From contig OY760867.2 of assembly GCA_963664035.2 (NCBI GenBank), positions 2,976,001 through 3,040,000 of the forward strand: DNA of 64,000 bases, read 5' to 3'. This document shows positions 32,984-41,281 of the stretch, one piece after another (the stretch's first letter is position 1; every line of letters begins with the position of its first letter). The translations under genes and the position numbers were made by a program. This DNA is from G958296245 sp963664035. GTDB taxonomy: Bacteria > Chloroflexota > Dehalococcoidia > Lucifugimonadales > G958296245. Under the pieces are notes generated by a model. It ran no database searches. It was not told the origin of the DNA and saw only the letters and a list, made by a program, of their open reading frames with translations.

Positions 32984-33386
32984 TCGGTAGGGGTGCCCCT
33001 TGTGGGTACCCAAGCGGGGGAAGGTAACCACGAGGGTTACCCCTACGATGGCCGGGATGACGAGTCGGTAGGGGTGCCCCTTGTGGGTACCCAAGCGGGG
33101 GAGGGTAACCACGAGGGTTACCCCTACGATGGCCGGGATGACGAGTCGGTAGGGGTGCCCCTTGTGGGTACCCAAGCGGGGGAAGGTAACCACGAGGGTT
33201 ACCCCTACGATGGCCGGGATGACGAATCGGTAGGGGGCCCCTTGCGGGTACCCAAGCGGGGTAGGGGTAACCACGAGGGTTACCCCTACGTTTGATGGCC
33301 GGATGACGAATCGGTAGGGGTGCCCCTTGTGGGTACCCAAGCGGGGGAGGGTAACCACGAGGGTTACCCCTACGTTTGATGGCGGG
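32984..33386. repeat. five tandem copies of an 81-84-bp palindromic REP-like unit
   Basis: Units start at 32984, 33065, 33146, 33227 and 33311. Each contains TCGGTAGGGGTGCCCCTTGT, a GTGGGTACCCAAG palindrome and GGTAACCACGAGGGTTACCCCTACG (hairpin-forming). The copies abut directly with no unique spacers. A sixth, partly changed copy lies inside the transposase gene at 33703. The 450-nt gap between hsdS and the transposase holds nothing else. Confidence 0.9.
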
Positions 33387-33390
33387 ATGA

Positions 33391-34206
33391 ATGAGTCGGG
33401 AATACGTTAGGGCAGGAGTAGAACCTGGGGCAGTTATGGGCGAGCAGAGTGAACTCCGGCGCCGGTCGATCAGGCTGAAGGGGTACGACTACTCCCAATC
33501 GGGCGCGTATTTCGTGACCATCGTCACGCAGGGCAGGGTGTGCCTGTTTGGTGATGTGGTTGAAGACAGGATGCGTCTGAACGGCGCGGGGGAGATGGTC
33601 AAGACGGCATGGGAGGGGTTGCCACGACGGTTTCGGGGCGTCGGTCTGGACGTGTTCGTGGTGATGCCGAATCATGTTCACGGGATCATCGTAATGGAGG
33701 AATCGGTAGGGGTGCCCCTTGTGGGTACCCAAGACGGAGGGAGGGTAACCACGAGGGTTACCCCTACGTTGGGTGACGGGGGGAAGGCAACCACGAGGGT
33801 TACCCCTACGTTGGGTGACGGGGGGAAGGCAACCACGAGGGTTGCCCCTACGTTGGGTGACGAGGGGAAGGCAACCACGAGAGTTGCCCCTACGTTGGGT
33901 GACGGGGGGAAGGCAACCACGAGGGTTACCCCTACGTTGGGTGACGGGGGGAAGGCAACCACGAGGGTTGCCCCTACGTTGGGTGATGCGGTTGGGGCGT
34001 ATAAGTCGATGGTGACGGTGGAGTATGCGCGGGGGGTGAAGGCGTGTGGATGGCGGCGGTTCGATGGGCGGCTGTGGCAGCGCAACTACTACGAGCACGT
34101 CATCCGAGACGAAGACGAACTGGACCGTGCCCGGGAGTATATCGTGAACAATCCTCTGAAGTGGGCACTGGACAGGGAGAATCCGGCTGTCGCCGGACAG
34201 TCCTAG
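33391..34206 (+). CDS. REP-associated tyrosine transposase (RAYT, Y1 family) with in-frame REP repeats
   Basis: 271 residues (or 256 from ATG 33436, where homology RRRSIRLKGYDYSQSGAYFVT begins). The HUH motif is VVMPNHVHGIIV and the catalytic Tyr region is WQRNYYEHVIRDEDELDRAREYIVNNPLKWA, both typical of Y1 transposases that act on single-stranded hairpin DNA. Between these two motifs about 95 residues are encoded by one REP copy and six 42-bp repeats (TRVTPTLGDGGKAT units). The insertion keeps the frame, so the enzyme may still fold with a long loop. The REP array directly upstream is its likely substrate family. Confidence 0.88.
   Translation: MSREYVRAGVEPGAVMGEQSELRRRSIRLKGYDYSQSGAYFVTIVTQGRVCLFGDVVEDRMRLNGAGEMVKTAWEGLPRRFRGVGLDVFVVMPNHVHGIIVMEESVGVPLVGTQDGGRVTTRVTPTLGDGGKATTRVTPTLGDGGKATTRVAPTLGDEGKATTRVAPTLGDGGKATTRVTPTLGDGGKATTRVAPTLGDAVGAYKSMVTVEYARGVKACGWRRFDGRLWQRNYYEHVIRDEDELDRAREYIVNNPLKWALDRENPAVAGQS
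33703..33990 (+). repeat. REP copy plus six 42-bp tandem repeats inside the transposase gene
   Basis: One full REP-like unit starts at 33703. AACCACGAGGGTT repeats then occur at 33747, 33789, 33831, 33873, 33915 and 33957, exactly 42 bp apart (14 codons). The sequence is a shortened version of the hairpin half of the upstream 81-bp unit. Confidence 0.9.
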
Positions 34207-34331
34207 ACAACCTCGCCGCGGGGTTGGCCGCCGAGGAGATTGCAGAGAGCTACCCGTCGGTTTCCGTCGATGCGGTGAAGGCGTCCCTGCACTACGCGGC
34301 AGAGTTGGCCAAGGAGCGGATAGCGCCCTGA
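34200..34331 (+). pseudogene. DUF433 antitoxin remnant (C-terminal half)
   Basis: Right at the end of the transposase gene, another frame reads VLDNLAAGLAAEEIAESYPSV and then SVDAVKASLHYAAELAKERI to a stop at 34329-34331. This is the C-terminal half of a DUF433 protein, a helix-turn-helix-like antitoxin family. The N-terminal half, with the start and the usual GxP region, is missing, probably through insertion of the transposase/repeat unit. Confidence 0.7.
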
Positions 34332-34390
34332 ATAGCGTTGGATAAGCGTCAGGTCAATGGGGAGGACTGCCGAAGTCCTTCCTCAAGGGT

Positions 34391-34903
34391 TCAGGCTGCA
34401 TACCGCTGCTCCAGCACTCTGTATGCCTCGTCTTCACACCGCACATTCAAGCCTTCGTCCACGCTCACACCGCTTGCCATAGACGTAATTTCATTAGCTC
34501 TGTCCAAGAAGTCATCATATCGTGTGCGAACCTCGGACTCCTCCACACTGTCACCCTCGATATCCATCCACAGCTTCATGAGGTCCTTCTGCAACGCCGC
34601 ACACCGGGTACCGGTTATAGAAAGATTCTCAACCTTACTCGCGTAGTGCGCCACCGCATCCCAACATGCGAGCGCGGCTATCCCGGCAACCATAACCCAG
34701 ATGACCCATGCCAGGGACGTGTTTAGGGTGTTAGGCACGACTACAGCCGCCTCGATTACGACAGCCGCCAACAGCCCAAACCGCACGCCCATGTCCAAGC
34801 GCCGGTACTTGTCCGCAAGCGCTCCGTAGTACCTAACGTATCGCTCTGCGTCCAGAAGGCTCTGCCAAACGGCATTCCTAGTCTGATCTGTGACCCTGTA
34901 CAT
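34391..34903 (-). CDS. Two-transmembrane-helix protein, SLATT-like
   Basis: 170 residues with GGAGGG before the ATG and a TATAAT upstream. An N-terminal helix (AVWQSLLDAERYVRYYGALADKYRRLD) leads into two membrane helices (about 44-60 and 66-86: FGLLAAVVIEAAVVV and AWVIWVMVAGIAALACWDAV). A C-terminal soluble helical part follows (ENLSITGTRCAALQKDLMKLWMDIEG). This layout resembles SLATT proteins, 2TM effectors linked to nucleotide-signalled defence, but no partner nucleotidase or cyclase gene is adjacent. It may equally be an unrelated membrane protein. Confidence 0.55.
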   Translation of the reverse strand: MYRVTDQTRNAVWQSLLDAERYVRYYGALADKYRRLDMGVRFGLLAAVVIEAAVVVPNTLNTSLAWVIWVMVAGIAALACWDAVAHYASKVENLSITGTRCAALQKDLMKLWMDIEGDSVEESEVRTRYDDFLDRANEITSMASGVSVDEGLNVRCEDEAYRVLEQRYAA

Positions 34904-34947
34904 ACCAGCCCTCCATTCGATGCCTAACCATGCGGGCCTGCATTCGA

Positions 34948-34953
34948 ATTATA
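34948..34953 (-). promoter_or_regulatory. -10 element (TATAAT) of the two-TM protein gene
   Basis: A perfect minus-strand TATAAT ends 44 nt before the start codon in the 123-nt gap. No -35 hexamer at the right spacing was seen. Confidence 0.45.
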
Positions 34954-35026
34954 GCCGTTCACACGCGCAACAGCAGCACTATGGCGCAACGCCACACCAT
35001 CTCCGGCCCTCGATTCGGACCGGCGC

Positions 35027-36037
35027 CTAAGCTAGATCGTAGACTTGGAAGCGGTGGCGGTTGGTCTCGGTGACGTAGAGGCGGCCCTGGGCGTCGAGGT
35101 TTACGGAGGTGGGGCCCCAGAAGTAGGGCTCGGTCTGCGAGGATACGAGGTACGGCGTGTTGAGGTGCGCCGGCAGGTCCGGGATGAGGTTCGACTGATC
35201 GCGCACGACCTGCTCGTCCGGGTTGGCGGCTAGGAACTCCTTCGCCCACTGCGAGAGCGTGCCCTCGCCGCGCAGCAGCGCCGCGAGGCTGCCGTCCGGC
35301 GCGAAGACCTGGACGCGCTCGTTGCCCCAGTCGGCGACGTAGACGTTGCCTTCGCCGTCCACGGCGACGCCCGCCGGCCTGTTAAGCTGGCCCTCGCCTT
35401 CGCCCGGCTCGCCGAAGCTGGCGAGGTAGCCGCCGTCTTGCGAAAACTTCTGGACGCGGTCGTTGCGCCAGTCGGCGACGTAGACGTTGCCGTCGCCGTC
35501 CAGGGCCACGCCCCAGGGCATGTTGAACTCGCCCGGGCCGTCGCCGAGGCTCCCCCACTTGCCCAGGAACTCGCCGTCACGTGAAAACTTCTGCACGCGG
35601 TGGTTGTGCTGCTCGGCCACGTAGAGGTTGTCGTCGGGGTCGAAGGCTATGCCCGACGGGCCGCTGAGCTCGCCGTCGCCGGAGCCCGCCGCGCCCCATG
35701 ACCCCAGCACCTCTCCGCCCGCGCTGAAGATGGAGACCCTGTTAAGGTACTCGTCGGTGACGTACAGCCGCTCATCGCTGTCGAACGCGACGGATACCGG
35801 CAACGTGAACTGCCCCTCGTCGCCGCCGTAGCCTCCGCCGAACTCCGTGACGTAGTCCTCGTCCAGCGTACATACGCCGATGCGCGGGGCGGTATCCCAC
35901 CTGTTCAGCACGAAGATGCTGCCGTCGCCGCTGACGGCGAGGTCGTAGGGGTAGGCGAAGCCGCGCCCGTTGAGGCCGTTGTTGACGATGCCGATCGTCT
36001 TGAGGTACTGCGGCCGCGCCGCGGTCTGTGTAGTCAC
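35027..36037 (-). CDS. NHL-repeat beta-propeller protein
   Basis: 336 residues. About five to six NHL repeats: FTLPVSVAFDSDERLYVTDEYLNRVSIF, LSGPSGIAFDPDDNLYVAEQHNHRVQKF, FNMPWGVALDGDGNVYVADWRNDRVQKF, LNRPAGVAVDGEGNVYVADWGNERVQVF and a C-terminal one (LDAQGRLYVTETNRHRFQVYDLA) that closes the propeller with the first strand. No signal peptide. It is probably a binding scaffold; the ligand is unknown. It is last in a minus-strand unit after the DUF1501 and DUF1800 genes (21-nt gap). Confidence 0.92.
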   Translation of the reverse strand: MTTQTAARPQYLKTIGIVNNGLNGRGFAYPYDLAVSGDGSIFVLNRWDTAPRIGVCTLDEDYVTEFGGGYGGDEGQFTLPVSVAFDSDERLYVTDEYLNRVSIFSAGGEVLGSWGAAGSGDGELSGPSGIAFDPDDNLYVAEQHNHRVQKFSRDGEFLGKWGSLGDGPGEFNMPWGVALDGDGNVYVADWRNDRVQKFSQDGGYLASFGEPGEGEGQLNRPAGVAVDGEGNVYVADWGNERVQVFAPDGSLAALLRGEGTLSQWAKEFLAANPDEQVVRDQSNLIPDLPAHLNTPYLVSSQTEPYFWGPTSVNLDAQGRLYVTETNRHRFQVYDLA

Positions 36038-36058
36038 TTTGGCTATGCTCCGTCCGGG

Positions 36059-37474
36059 CTAGGCTAGCTGGTACTCGCGAGTCGCCGCAATCAGGCCCAG
36101 CACCTCGCCGACCCGCTCCGCCGATCCCTCGGCGGACTCGCCGTCGCGCAGCGGCACGTCGCCCTTCACGGCAACGTAGCCTGTCAGCGCCGCTCTCGTC
36201 TCGTCGGAGACCTGGATCGGCCCGATCAGGTCCAGACAGCCGTCCACCAGCTCGGAGGGCGTCAGCGTGCCGCCGTTCACGTGGGCGAGCCGGTAGATGA
36301 TGTCCTGCACGCCCGGCAGGTCCACGTTCCGGAGCTCCTGCGCGGCGAAGTTGACGCGCTCCACCAGCGCGCCGCTGTCGATCCACTCGTCGCCCTCGTG
36401 CCACCCCTCGACCGTGGGCGGCATGAGCAGCCCCTGGCCCATGAACATCGACTGGCTGGCAAGCTGGGGCGCGCCGAGGGTCGGCTCGCGGTAGCTCCCC
36501 GCAGTGCGGACGGCGCCGACCACCAGCTCGACGGGGGCCTTCACCCTCTTGTACATGGAGCGCTCCGACCTGAAGTAGCCGGAGTTGAAGAGCGTGCGGA
36601 GTACGGCCCTGATCTCGTAGCCGGAGTCGAAGTAGCTCCGCATCATCTCCGCGACGACCGTCTCCCCCTCCTCGTCGATCTCGTCGGAGGCGAAGAACTG
36701 GAACAGGCGCCTGCACACGAATTCCGCCGCTGACGACTGCTTGCAGATGATGTCGACGATGTCGTCGCCGTTCCAGTTGCCCGTCTCGCCGAGGAAGGTC
36801 TTCTCGCCGTCGTCGTGGTCCCACTCGCGGAAGTCGAAGTGCCACGAGATCCTGCCGTAGGGCCATATCGAGTCCTTCATGGACCTGGTCACCATGTACT
36901 CGGCGTTGCCCAGGGTCCAGCCGGTGAAGGCCCGCGAAGCCTCCTTGATGTCCTGCTCGGTGTAGTTGCCGATGCCCATCGAGAAGAGCTCCAGCAACTC
37001 GCGCCCGTAGTTCTCGTTGATGGCGCCCTTGTGGTTGTCGTTGTTGTCCAACCAGACGAGCATCGCCGGGTCCTTCGACAGCTCCACGAGCAGGTCGCGG
37101 AAGCTGCCCAGCCCGCAGCGCCGGAACATCTCGATCTGGTTCAGCAGCGAGCGCGCCTGGTTCAGCTTCGCGTAGCCGGTGGCGAACAGCCCGTGCCAGA
37201 AGAGGGCGACCTTCTCCTCCAACGGGTTATCCGTGGTCACCATCCGGTACATCCAGTATGCGGCCGCGGTGTTCGGGAACCGGGCCTCGCCCATGTCCAC
37301 GTGGAACCGCCGCAATACGTCGTCGGGCAGGTTGTTGGGCTCGCCGGGGTTGAGGAGCTTCTCCACGGTCGCCTCGTACCCACGGGCGACGTGCTCTTCC
37401 AGCTCGGCCCTGGTGGCGCCGAAGCCGGCGCGGCGCATCAGGTGCGCCATAGTCTCCATGTCGCGACTGCTCAT
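36059..37474 (-). CDS. DUF1800 family protein
   Basis: 471 residues from ATG 37472-37474 (MSSRDMETMAHLMRRAGFGAT). DUF1800 hallmarks: LMRRAGFGATRAELEE, EKVALFWHGLFATGYAKLNQ, NQIEMFRRCGLGSFRDLLVELSKDPAMLVWLDN, NENYGRELLELFSMGIGNYTEQDIKEASRAFTGW and a MPPTVEGWHEGDEWI block near the end. The family is of unknown function and nearly always pairs with a DUF1501 protein, as here. Many members are secreted by the Tat pathway, but no signal is seen in this one. The start at 37534 is rejected because it crosses a repeat. Confidence 0.93.
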   Translation of the reverse strand: MSSRDMETMAHLMRRAGFGATRAELEEHVARGYEATVEKLLNPGEPNNLPDDVLRRFHVDMGEARFPNTAAAYWMYRMVTTDNPLEEKVALFWHGLFATGYAKLNQARSLLNQIEMFRRCGLGSFRDLLVELSKDPAMLVWLDNNDNHKGAINENYGRELLELFSMGIGNYTEQDIKEASRAFTGWTLGNAEYMVTRSMKDSIWPYGRISWHFDFREWDHDDGEKTFLGETGNWNGDDIVDIICKQSSAAEFVCRRLFQFFASDEIDEEGETVVAEMMRSYFDSGYEIRAVLRTLFNSGYFRSERSMYKRVKAPVELVVGAVRTAGSYREPTLGAPQLASQSMFMGQGLLMPPTVEGWHEGDEWIDSGALVERVNFAAQELRNVDLPGVQDIIYRLAHVNGGTLTPSELVDGCLDLIGPIQVSDETRAALTGYVAVKGDVPLRDGESAEGSAERVGEVLGLIAATREYQLA

Positions 37475-37514
37475 TTTTGCGCCTCCTCGTCCGTTGGCAC
37501 GCCGTCGGCGCCAA

Positions 37515-37548
37515 CTCGTAGGGGCGGGTTTCAAACCCGCCCTCCCCT
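37515..37548. repeat. palindromic repeat, copy 2 (GGGCGGGTTT core)
   Basis: The core 37522-37542 is GGGCGGGTTT-c-AAACCCGCCC, flanked by TCGTAG and TCCCC. It lies between the DUF1501 and DUF1800 genes. It is the inverted relative of 18614-18649. Confidence 0.8.
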
Positions 37549-37551
37549 GGC

Positions 37552-38685
37552 CTAGTTCTTGATCAGGTCGAATGACTCGAACCGGCCGTTGACTATCGGC
37601 GCGGCCTCCAGCCTCATCCAGTCCTCCAGGATGGTCGTGTAGGTGGACCGGAAGTCGTTGTTGTAGTGGAGGTCGCCGTCGAGCTGGTCTTCCTCCTTCA
37701 GCGAGGGGTACTCGCCGTACATGCCGCCCTCGACCTGTCCCCCGATCACGAAGGCGATGCCGCCGGAGCCGTGGTCGGTGCCGGAGCCGTTATCCTTGAT
37801 CCTGCGGCCGAACTCGGAGAAGACGAGGATGGCCACGTCGTCCTCCCGTCCGTGCTCCTTCAGGTCGTCCATGAAGTCCCCAATGCCGCCCGCCACGTCG
37901 TCCCAAAGCTGGGCGTGGGTCTTCAGCTCGCCGGAGTGGGTGTCGAAGCTGCCGTGCTCGGTGTAGAAGATGCGGGTGCCGAGGTCGGCGAACATGACCT
38001 GCGCCGCGCTCTTGAGGCTCTGGGCTATCGGGTTCGCAGCGTACTCGACGCTGGACGAGTACATCGCCGGCGCCGTGCGCAGGATGTCCGCGCCCTTCAG
38101 GGCGTCCGTGCCCGTCTGGCCGAGGAAGTCCATCACGGCGTCGCCGCCGCGGGCCCCGCCGTACATCTTCGCGAACGTCTCCAGCGCGAACTTGCGGAGC
38201 GCCTCGTCCTGCATGTCCGGGAACAGCCCGTAGGTCTCCAGGTTGCCCACGGAGGCAACGGGCACTCCCCTGCACCCCAGCGCGCGGGGCAGCCCGCGCC
38301 CGAAGTTGACGCCCGTCAGCACGTTGTCGCCCTTGGGGTCGAGCTCGCGGATTGTCCGCCCCAGCCACCCCTCGTTGCCGATGTCCTCCGGCAGGGCGGT
38401 GTGCCAGATGTCCATGGAGCGGAAGTGGGAGCGGTTCGGGTTCGGATAGCCGATCCCGTTCACGATCGCCACCTTGCCCTCGTCCCACAGCCGCTTCACC
38501 GGCTCCATGCCGGGCCTGAACCCGTACTGGTCGTCCACCTGGAGCACCTGCTCCGGCTCGATCCTAACGGCGGGCCGGTAGTCGTAGTAGAGCCCTTCGT
38601 TGTACGGGACTAGCGTGTTCAGATAGTCGTTACCGCCCGAAAGCTGGATAACCACCAGCGACCGGTCATGTCCGTTCGAGGTCAT
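37552..38685 (-). CDS. DUF1501 family protein
   Basis: 377 residues from ATG 38683-38685, with AGGAGG ideally placed before it. The N-terminal LVVIQLSGGNDYLNTLVPYNEGLYYDYRP and later GYPNPNRSHFRSMDIWHT are the DUF1501 signature, an alkaline-phosphatase/sulfatase-like fold. DVAILVFSEFGRRIKDNGSGTDHGSGGIAFVIGGQVEGG carries the metal-binding Asp/His block. There is no twin-arginine signal, unlike many relatives. It is first gene of the DUF1501-DUF1800-NHL unit. Confidence 0.93.
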   Translation of the reverse strand: MTSNGHDRSLVVIQLSGGNDYLNTLVPYNEGLYYDYRPAVRIEPEQVLQVDDQYGFRPGMEPVKRLWDEGKVAIVNGIGYPNPNRSHFRSMDIWHTALPEDIGNEGWLGRTIRELDPKGDNVLTGVNFGRGLPRALGCRGVPVASVGNLETYGLFPDMQDEALRKFALETFAKMYGGARGGDAVMDFLGQTGTDALKGADILRTAPAMYSSSVEYAANPIAQSLKSAAQVMFADLGTRIFYTEHGSFDTHSGELKTHAQLWDDVAGGIGDFMDDLKEHGREDDVAILVFSEFGRRIKDNGSGTDHGSGGIAFVIGGQVEGGMYGEYPSLKEEDQLDGDLHYNNDFRSTYTTILEDWMRLEAAPIVNGRFESFDLIKN

Positions 38686-38870
38686 GGTCTCCTCCTGCGC
38701 CCCGATTCCTAGTTGCGCCATGCATACCGACTACGTTCCGGGATAATCTACATCATGGACGCAAGCCGTTCAAGTCCAATCCAGTGAATCCTGTCCATCC
38801 TTGTCGATGGCGTTGCGGCGGATGCGCCCCTGCTGGTACATTCTCTGCCGAACACTGCACGGAGGCGAGC

Positions 38871-40013
38871 ATGGCCAAGTACAAGGCGGCGATCATCGGG
38901 ACCGGACGAATGGGCGGGTTGATGGAGGACGAGCAGCCGTACACCAACCGGTACACGAAGCCCTACTCCCACTTCGCATCCTACCAGGCGATCGAGGAGA
39001 CCGAGGTGGTCGCCGTGGCGAACCGCGGCGCCGAGCGGATGAGGGCGTTCTCCGAGCGCTGGGACTTCCACAACACCTACCTCGACTACCGGAAGATGAT
39101 CGAGGTGGAGAAGCCCGACATCGTAAGCGTCACCGTTCCCACGTTCGCCCGCGCCGAGCCGATAATCTTCGCCGCCGAGCACGGCGTCAAGGGCATATAC
39201 GCCGAGAAGGGGCTCTGCTCCTCGCTCGCCCAGGCCGACCGGATACGCGACGCCTGCAACGGCAACGGCGTAGCCTTCAACTGGGGCGCGTCCCGCCGCC
39301 AGCATAGCGGCTACGTCCAGCTGGCCGAGGCCATCGCCGGCGGCGCCATAGGCACGCCCACGCACGCCATCATGCTCACCTTCACCGACCTGATCAAGCA
39401 CCACCCCCACACCCTCGACACCGTCTCCATGATGCTCGGCGACCCCAAGCCGGTCTGGGTCGAGGGCAGGCTCGTCGAGAAGGGCGACCCCCTCGACGCC
39501 GCCATGTCCCGCATGGGCCCCAGGTTCGGCCCGGGCCTGTCGCAGCGCCTGCCCCTCCCCCAACCCGAGTACGACCCCGACGGCCACCGCTTCGTGCCGC
39601 CGGAGGGCCAGGAGATAGCCGACCCGCTGGTCGGCTTCTACCGCGTCGGCTACGAGAACGGCGCCGAGGGTATCTACGTCCCCGCGCGCTCCGGGTGGAA
39701 CATCGAGGTCCACGGCACCGACGGCTTCGCGGTGTCCTGGGACAACGGCGATACCAACTTCGTCCGCCGCGGCAAGTGGGGCGAAAGCGTCCTGGACGTG
39801 CAGACCTTCCGGCCCACCGGCGAGAGCCCCACCGTCACCACCATCCGCGACATCATCAATGAGATCGAGACCGGCGAGCGCACCCGCGGCAACATCGACA
39901 CGACGATGCAGATCGTCGAGGCCGAGTTCGGCATAGCGCATTCCCACCTCCAGGGCGGCGCCCGCGTCGCCCTGCCCGTCACCGACCGCTCCCTGCTGGT
40001 CCCCGGCGGCTAG
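38871..40013 (+). CDS. Gfo/Idh/MocA-family oxidoreductase
   Basis: 380 residues from ATG 38871 (GGAGG 6 nt upstream). The NAD(P)-binding Rossmann motif is KAAIIGTGRMGG (about residues 4-15). IYAEKGLCSSLAQADRI corresponds to the EKP block of the family, with EKG in place of EKP. The C-terminal half is the beta-sheet domain, and VDLV-type substrates cannot be told. Such enzymes oxidise or reduce sugars and cyclitols. It stands alone: divergent from DUF1501 upstream and separated from the DUF262 gene by its own promoter. Confidence 0.88.
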   Translation: MAKYKAAIIGTGRMGGLMEDEQPYTNRYTKPYSHFASYQAIEETEVVAVANRGAERMRAFSERWDFHNTYLDYRKMIEVEKPDIVSVTVPTFARAEPIIFAAEHGVKGIYAEKGLCSSLAQADRIRDACNGNGVAFNWGASRRQHSGYVQLAEAIAGGAIGTPTHAIMLTFTDLIKHHPHTLDTVSMMLGDPKPVWVEGRLVEKGDPLDAAMSRMGPRFGPGLSQRLPLPQPEYDPDGHRFVPPEGQEIADPLVGFYRVGYENGAEGIYVPARSGWNIEVHGTDGFAVSWDNGDTNFVRRGKWGESVLDVQTFRPTGESPTVTTIRDIINEIETGERTRGNIDTTMQIVEAEFGIAHSHLQGGARVALPVTDRSLLVPGG

Positions 40014-40057
40014 CCGCGCTCTGCCCGAGGGACTTGGTCCGCATACCTACTCCCAAG

Positions 40058-40066
40058 TGCTATAAT
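40058..40066 (+). promoter_or_regulatory. extended -10 promoter of the DUF262-HEPN pair
   Basis: TG-c-TATAAT, a perfect extended -10 with the hexamer at 40061-40066. It ends 37 nt before the DUF262 ATG, which has GGAGG at 40091. Confidence 0.65.
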
Positions 40067-40103
40067 CTGCTGCATCCGCGAACGACAGCCGGAGGCCGAC
40101 GCC

Positions 40104-41279
40104 ATGACTCCATCGACTAATGGCGCCAATTGGTTCGAAGATTACGTTGATGAAGACGATGACCCCGACGTGATCGACTACGATCTGAGCGCCACTCCCA
40201 ACGATTTCAACGTCTCCACGCTCTTTAGCTATATCGAATCGGGGGCGATCATCATTCCTGGATTCCAGCGGCACTATGTCTGGGACAGAAAGAGAGCTTC
40301 GAGATTGATCGAATCTCTGATTCTTGGCTTACCCGTACCCCAATTGTTTTTGTACGAAGAGGACAAGAACAAGCTCCTGGTAATAGATGGACAACAACGG
40401 TTGATGTCGATCTATTACTTCATAAAGCAGCGCTTCCCCCGTAAAGAGGCGCGTCCGGAGCTTCGCAACGTTTTCGAGCAGGAGGGAGCCATACCTGACC
40501 GCCTCTTGCACGACGATAAATACTTTACGAACTTCAGACTTCAACTCCCGGAAAAATTGCCAGGCCAACCCAATCTGCTCAATGGGCTCAGCTATGCCAC
40601 GCTGGGAGACCGTCAGCTTGAACTCAATCTGCGCCCAATACGAAATGTCGTAGTCAAACAGAACTCCCCAAGCGACAACGATTCGTCGATATACGAGATA
40701 TTCAGCCGTCTCAACTCCGGCGGCGTCAACCTGAGACCTCAGGAGATACGTCTCAGCCTCTATCATTCCGATTTCTACGATGCGCTGGTGCGCATGAATG
40801 CGGATCAGCGCTGGCGCGGTCTCCTGGTCAGTGATGAACCCGACTTACACCTGAAAGACATAGAAGTGTTGCTCCGTATCTTCGCAATGTTGATTGACGC
40901 TAAAAACTATTCTCCCTCTATGGTGAAGTTCCTTAATCAATTCTCGCGCAAGTGCCAGGCGAACGACGAGGATGGGAATCGATACTTGGAAGAGCTATTC
41001 GACTCCTTCTTGGACGCAACGAAGGACCTTCCCAGGAACACCTTCCTGAGCAAGAGCACTAGCAGATTCAGCATCGCCCTGATAGAGGCGGTGTTTACTG
41101 CCGCGTGCCACAAGGCGTTTGACGAAAGGCGCACTCTCATCGGGTGCCTGAACGTGGACGAGTTGCAGGCGCTCAAGGCGGATACTCAATTTCTGGAAGC
41201 CGCCTCCCGATCGACGACTCAGACTGCGAACGTTCGAGCCAGACTGGAGCGGGGAAAGCATTTCATCAAAGCGCTCTAG
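40104..41279 (+). CDS. DUF262 (GmrSD/ParB-fold) protein, probable defence component
   Basis: 391 residues. The DUF262 signature is clear: IIPGFQRHYVWDRKRASRLIESLILGLPVPQLFLYE (about 50-85) followed by KLLVIDGQQRLMSIYYFI (about 89-106), where DGQQR is the ParB/GmrS-like catalytic motif. ENDSSIYEIFSRLNSGGVNL-type sequence (about 195) matches the family RLNxGG block. The C-terminal 150 residues are helical. DUF262 proteins occur in anti-phage systems as nucleotide-driven nucleases or sensors. This one lacks the DUF1524 HNH domain of full GmrSD. The next gene starts 2 nt after its stop. Base composition is AT-richer than neighbours. Confidence 0.88.
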   Translation: MTPSTNGANWFEDYVDEDDDPDVIDYDLSATPNDFNVSTLFSYIESGAIIIPGFQRHYVWDRKRASRLIESLILGLPVPQLFLYEEDKNKLLVIDGQQRLMSIYYFIKQRFPRKEARPELRNVFEQEGAIPDRLLHDDKYFTNFRLQLPEKLPGQPNLLNGLSYATLGDRQLELNLRPIRNVVVKQNSPSDNDSSIYEIFSRLNSGGVNLRPQEIRLSLYHSDFYDALVRMNADQRWRGLLVSDEPDLHLKDIEVLLRIFAMLIDAKNYSPSMVKFLNQFSRKCQANDEDGNRYLEELFDSFLDATKDLPRNTFLSKSTSRFSIALIEAVFTAACHKAFDERRTLIGCLNVDELQALKADTQFLEAASRSTTQTANVRARLERGKHFIKAL

Positions 41280-41281
41280 GT

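Noticed and set aside
32984..33386. CRISPR array
   Set aside because: The whole 81-bp unit repeats, including what would be spacer, and a RAYT sits next to it.
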